Below, piece after piece: positions 14,811 to 17,753 of a stretch of 17,753 nucleotides of DNA. The notes beneath the pieces are model-generated. The model saw nothing but the letters and a program-made list of their open reading frames with translations, did not search any database and was not told the DNA's origin. The DNA lies in contig BDDC01001297.1 of the NCBI GenBank assembly GCA_001662425.1, positions 11,399 through 29,151 on the forward strand. The letters run 5' to 3'. Position 1 is the first letter of the stretch. Each line of letters opens with the position of its first letter. Source of the DNA: Chlamydomonas sphaeroides. Lineage: Eukaryota; Chlorophyta; Chlorophyceae; Chlamydomonadales; Chlamydomonadaceae. Position numbers and translations under genes: made by a program.

Positions 14811-17753
14811 CTGAAACAGACACGCGGCATCAGGGGGCATCAGGGGCAGCACAGCAGTCAAGGTACAGCATGATTACCGTGACGGAGCAAAGGCACGTGA
14901 TGGCTGATTGGTCAGATGCTCAAGGCCTCCACAGCAGCTGCTGCCTGCTGCCTGCTGGCTGCGCACGCGACTGCCGGCGGGACGGCGGTCGCGTCGCTGC
15001 TGGGCGGGGGCGCAGGGACGACACTCCACACGCAAATGCAAGAGCTGCAAGAAGAGCCCGCCCGTAAGCTTACTGGCAGTGCTCCCCTGTATGCGCAGGG
15101 ACTGCGGGGTGCGCGATGTTGGGCGGTGGCACAGGCACAGGCGCAGGTGTAAACGGGGTCGTGGTTGCCCTGCCCTTCCTGCCGTGCCCTGCCGTGCCCT
15201 GCCCTGCACCCTACGTGCCCATGCGCACCTGTGCGGCCGCTGTGGCCTGCCCGGGTATGCCGTGTGCGTGCCTTCCCACAGCCCGAGGTATGCTTAGCGG
15301 GGTACGTAGCTGCCAGGCCCACCGACGACCCTTGCCCACCCAACCTAGCTGGCCCCGAAGGCAGGCAACGAGGCGAATGGGCGGTGGGTGGCAGTGCCAA
15401 CCGCCGTTACCTAGGTTCGCACCCGCCTGGTGGTACCGCTACGCCAGGTGACGTCCCAACACAGCAACAGCCCGCCGCACGCACCCAGCTGAACAGCGTG
15501 CCGTTCTGTCTGTCGGGATACGAATCCCACGCCTGCAGGAGCCACCGGCCTGGCGGAGGGGGTTGAGGCAGTGAGGCGCGTGCACCGGACTACCAGCAGC
15601 AGCCCAGAGGGGCGGCAGCAGCTCCAGCGAGGCGCGACACCCCGTCCCAGCGGGCAGCAAGGCCGCACACGGCCTCCTGCGGGGCACTCGCCCCGCCCCG
15701 CCCCGCCCCGCCCCCCGCCCTGTCCCGCCCTGTCCCGCCCCACCTCGGGCGTCCACGTCGCTGAACAGGCGCAAGGACGCGTCCGGCGAAAAGCCGTAGG
15801 GCCCCGTAGACCCAGCGGTGGTGGTGGTCATTGTGAGCTCACGGTAGTTGGAGGTCAGGGCAACGGTGTGCACGCCGGCCAGCGGCCGTCCGGCAATGGG
15901 GCCCCAATTTGGGAACAGTATCCGGCTCCCAATGCCGGTAGCGCTGACGTCTGGGCGGCCCAGCCACAGGTTGACGTGGGAGCCGTTGGCGTGCTGTGGA
16001 TGGGGTAGGCAGCGCAGGGGGGCGGGAGGAGTGGATGCTGATGAGTCGAGGACAAAGCGGCGTCGAACCCACGCACGCACGTGAGTTGTCGCGCCTTACT
16101 TCGCTACCTACCGGCATGTGGGCGGCGCGGCAGGCGGAGGCCGCGCCGCTGCGAGGCTGGCCGTTGGCTCCGGGAGGCAGGCAGCAGGAGGCACCGCCGC
16201 TACCGTCGCCCCCCACCCTCAACTACCTTCCGGCAACCCCCCGGTGTGTCCGCGCAAGCGCGTTTCAGTGACGTGCAACAAAGTAAGCGGTAGACCGTGA
16301 CGACAATAGTAACCGAGAAACTGAGCCTCGCTCACCGACAAGTTGATGGACAGCGTGACGGATGTCACCGTCACCACCCAGCACCTGCGGCGGCGGGAAG
16401 CATGCAAGGCAGGGCAAGGCAGCAGGTGGCAGCAGCGGACCGCAGTAGGAGCGGCCGCGGCCAATGAACGGAGTGTGGGAGGTCTTGTGCGTGCCGGGGT
16501 GCGGGGGTTGAGCTATTGCACATATGTCGCCAGTGAGAGCGCCCCCCCGCGACGAGCGTACGTGGGCAGCAGGGGCGTCACACCCACGGGCCTGCTGGCC
16601 ACCCCGCCAGCTAGCGGGGCCATAGGGCTGGTCATGTCGCTGGTCATGTGCGCCCCTCTGCCGTATGTGCGCCCCTCTCCTCCGCCTGCCCGAGCCCCTC
16701 ACGTGGGCGGCACGGTGATGAAAGACTCGGCCCATTCGCCGGTGCCACCATAGAAGGGCAGGGCTGGGCCGCTGCTGTCGACGACGCAGCTCGCAAAGGG
16801 CGGCACCGGTGGCCACGGCGGCGGTGCCGGCGGTGCCGGCGGAGAGGGCACTGCGTGGGGGGCGACGACGATGGGTTGTCACTGCTGGCATGTATATAGG
16901 GCGTGGAGGGCCTGCTGGCCTGCCCCCGGCCTGCTGGAGGCCTGCCATTTAGCCGGGCACAGTACCGGAGCAGGCGGCTGCAGCCCCAGCAGCAACGGCG
17001 GGCTGCAGAGCAGGTCCTCACCTGGCGGTCGGGGGCTCGGCGGCGGGGGGCTCGGCGGTCGGGGGCTCGGCGGCGGCAGAAGAGGAGGCATCGGGCTGGG
17101 GCGCGGCGGCGACGGCGGCTGTAATGGCGGCCGAGGGGGCGGAGCTGGGGGAGGCGATGGTGGCCTTGGCGGCGGAGCGGGCGATGGACGGGGCGGTGGT
17201 GTGGGCGGCGTGGGCGAGGGCCAAGGGGGCGGAGATGGCGGTGGCGGGCTGGCTGCGGGGCGGGAAGAGGCGGGAAGGGACGGCGGGCAACGCAGCAGCA
17301 GCTTTTGGAAGCATCGGGGGTGCTGCCGCTTGCTTGCTCGTGCAAGCAATGGCGCACAAGTAAGGGTTTGCTGGCACAGACCCTCGCGCCCACTGGTCCC
17401 CGGCGCCACCATCGTCACGCCGTACAGAAAGCAGGCCTGCTACCCGATGATGTCTCACGGAAGGGGCGCCCCTCAATGGCCAGGGCCCAACTGGATAGGA
17501 GCCCCTCGTCGCCTATTGCCATGTCCCGGATCCACAGGCCCCAGGGCCCAGATGAGTCCTGGCCAGAAAAGGGGTTTACGCCGGTCGTGCTGCGTGTGAC
17601 GATTCCCTGCGTGGTTGTCTGCATCCGGATGTCGATGCCGGAGCTTACTCGGATCTGTGGATACAGACCGGGCAGGCACATGCACTCAGTAATAATGCAG
17701 CAGAGCCGCCCGCGGCCGTACCTCCGTCGGTGTCTATGTCGAGGCACCTAGCC
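13297..17753 (-). CDS. multi P-domain (P/Homo B) protein with pherophorin-like Pro-rich linkers, 3' part
   Basis: Reads right to left and continues beyond the right edge. Predicted exons, 5' to 3': 17654-17459, 17252-17022, 16850-16703, 16657-16562 (doubtful), 16384-16336, 15993-15744, 15549-15485, 15044-15023 (weak), 14810-14672, 14404-14380, 14159-14131, 13926-13779, 13664-13581, 13389-13297, with the stop TGA at 13299-13297. All phases agree, giving about 524 residues (492 without the doubtful exon). Three modules end in the P-domain signature: GPWGLWIRDM then LLSSWALAIEG; GRWLLQAWD then GTLFSW; GTWRLGVRD then GTLNSWSLAITG. P domains are beta-sandwiches that stabilise or target secreted proteases of the kexin/subtilisin type and also occur in other secreted proteins. 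Pro-rich linkers point to the secretory pathway or cell wall. No catalytic domain or signal peptide is in the window; a protease domain could lie upstream. Confidence 0.75.
14429..14478. repeat. GGGA-rich tract; pyrimidine tract on the coding (-) strand
   Basis: Repeated GGGAGGGA and GGGATCGGA on the + strand, within the intron 14671-14405 of the - strand gene. On the transcribed strand it is a long C/T tract leading to the acceptor at 14405 of a 25-nt exon. The + strand has enough G-runs for a G-quadruplex. Confidence 0.7.
15023..16850 (-). other. P domain 2, split over seven exons
   Basis: After the linker: FASCVVDSSGPALPFYGG and SFITVPP; then CWVVTVTSVTLSINLS spliced to HANGSHVNLWLGRP; then SNYRELTMTTTT and FSDVDA spliced to GRWLLQAWD and GTLFSW, ending with a 22-nt exon LLHLRVE. 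The order (first beta strands, 'L-S-H' turn, aromatic/leucine strand, F-x-D-x-D, G-x-W, D-x-GTL-x-SW) is that of a complete P domain. The 96-nt exon 16657-16562 has no counterpart in P domain 3 and is phase-symmetric, so it may be optional or not an exon. Confidence 0.7.
15689..15741. repeat. CCCCG / CCCTGTCCCG tandem tract at a 5' splice site
   Basis: Tandem CCCCG units followed by two CCCTGTCCCG-like units on the + strand. On the - strand it is a GGGGC-rich run beginning right at the predicted donor after exon 15993-15744. It is G-quadruplex-prone in the pre-mRNA of the P-domain gene. Confidence 0.7.
17022..17252 (-). other. pherophorin-like Pro-rich linker 1
   Basis: One 231-nt exon encodes almost only proline with Ser, Arg, Ala and Thr: SPPPPSPPPWPSPTPPTPPP, later PPSPPPPSPRPP. 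It continues in the next exon (16850 down to about 16805) as SPPAPPAPPPWPPVPPF. Ser-Pro-Pro repeats of this kind are hydroxylated and glycosylated in volvocine pherophorins and other cell-wall glycoproteins. Another frame reads as Ala-rich but lacks matching splice phase. Confidence 0.75.
17459..17654 (-). other. P domain 1 (C-terminal half)
   Basis: The exon begins after a CCACAG acceptor and encodes SSGIDIRMQTTTQGIVTR, then FSGQDSSGPWGLWIRDMA and GLLSSWALAIEG, the typical end of a P domain (F-x-G-x-D/N, G-x-W-x-L/W-x-x-x-D, then SW and a last beta strand). It ends at a GTGAGA donor in phase 1 and joins the Pro-rich exon cleanly. Its N-terminal half must be in exons to the right; I could not place them within 17655-17753 in a consistent phase. 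Confidence 0.75.

Noticed and set aside
14612..15067. + strand frame with a helical, coding-like segment (LDAAQEWLKRWPRVPEA)
   Set aside because: The opposite strand at the same place encodes the Pro-rich linker and start of P domain 3, with splice phases that join to neighbouring exons. The + strand frame has no linked exons or known motif.
17018..17476. Alternative - strand frame reading as Ala/Pro/Glu repeats (AEPPTAEPPAAEPP)
   Set aside because: The neighbouring frame gives Ser-Pro-Pro repeats and is the one whose phase joins both the upstream P-domain exon and the downstream linker exon.
17720..17747. A 26-nt exon (CLDIDTDG) upstream of P domain 1
   Set aside because: It has splice-like ends and a plausible translation, but its end phase does not match the start phase of exon 17654-17459, so I did not include it in the model.

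Overview
The window looks like nuclear DNA of a GC-rich green microalga (Chlorophyta, probably Chlorophyceae; the species cannot be named from the sequence). Evidence: very high GC with strong G/C at third codon positions, many short GT-AG introns of about 70-320 bp, UGUAA-type poly(A) signals, alanine/glutamine-rich low-complexity protein segments, and a pherophorin-like proline-rich extracellular protein. There are no bacterial operon features.

Layout. (1) Positions 1-8811, + strand: the 3' part of a very large multi-exon gene for a TRANK1-like superfamily 1 (UvrD/Rep-type) helicase. I could chain 18 exons with consistent splice phases: the end of the helicase core, a post-helicase alpha-helical region, a long Ala/Gln-rich region, an IQ calmodulin-binding motif and a Cys/His cluster. 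(2) 8812-10383, + strand: a Gln/Ala-rich, prion-like, acidic and RGG-ending segment in the same reading frame, separated only by one TGA; probably the C-terminal part of the same gene. A UGUAA signal follows at 10834. (3) 10384-13296: convergent intergenic/3'UTR DNA containing a striking minisatellite of 40 units of 12 bp (11077-11564). (4) 13297-17753, - strand: the 3' part of a multi-exon gene whose product carries three P/Homo B (proprotein convertase P) domains joined by pherophorin-like Pro-rich linkers; its 5' end lies beyond the window.

The two genes converge tail to tail and show no functional link. The most notable points are: the helicase gene lacks the DNA that should encode helicase motif VI and has two in-frame stops, so it may be an inactivated or mis-assembled copy; the P-domain protein looks like a tandem extracellular P-domain array with a lineage-specific cysteine pair; and the minisatellite is open in several frames on both strands. 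All gene models were made by eye from splice signals, reading phase and recalled family motifs, without any search or transcript data.
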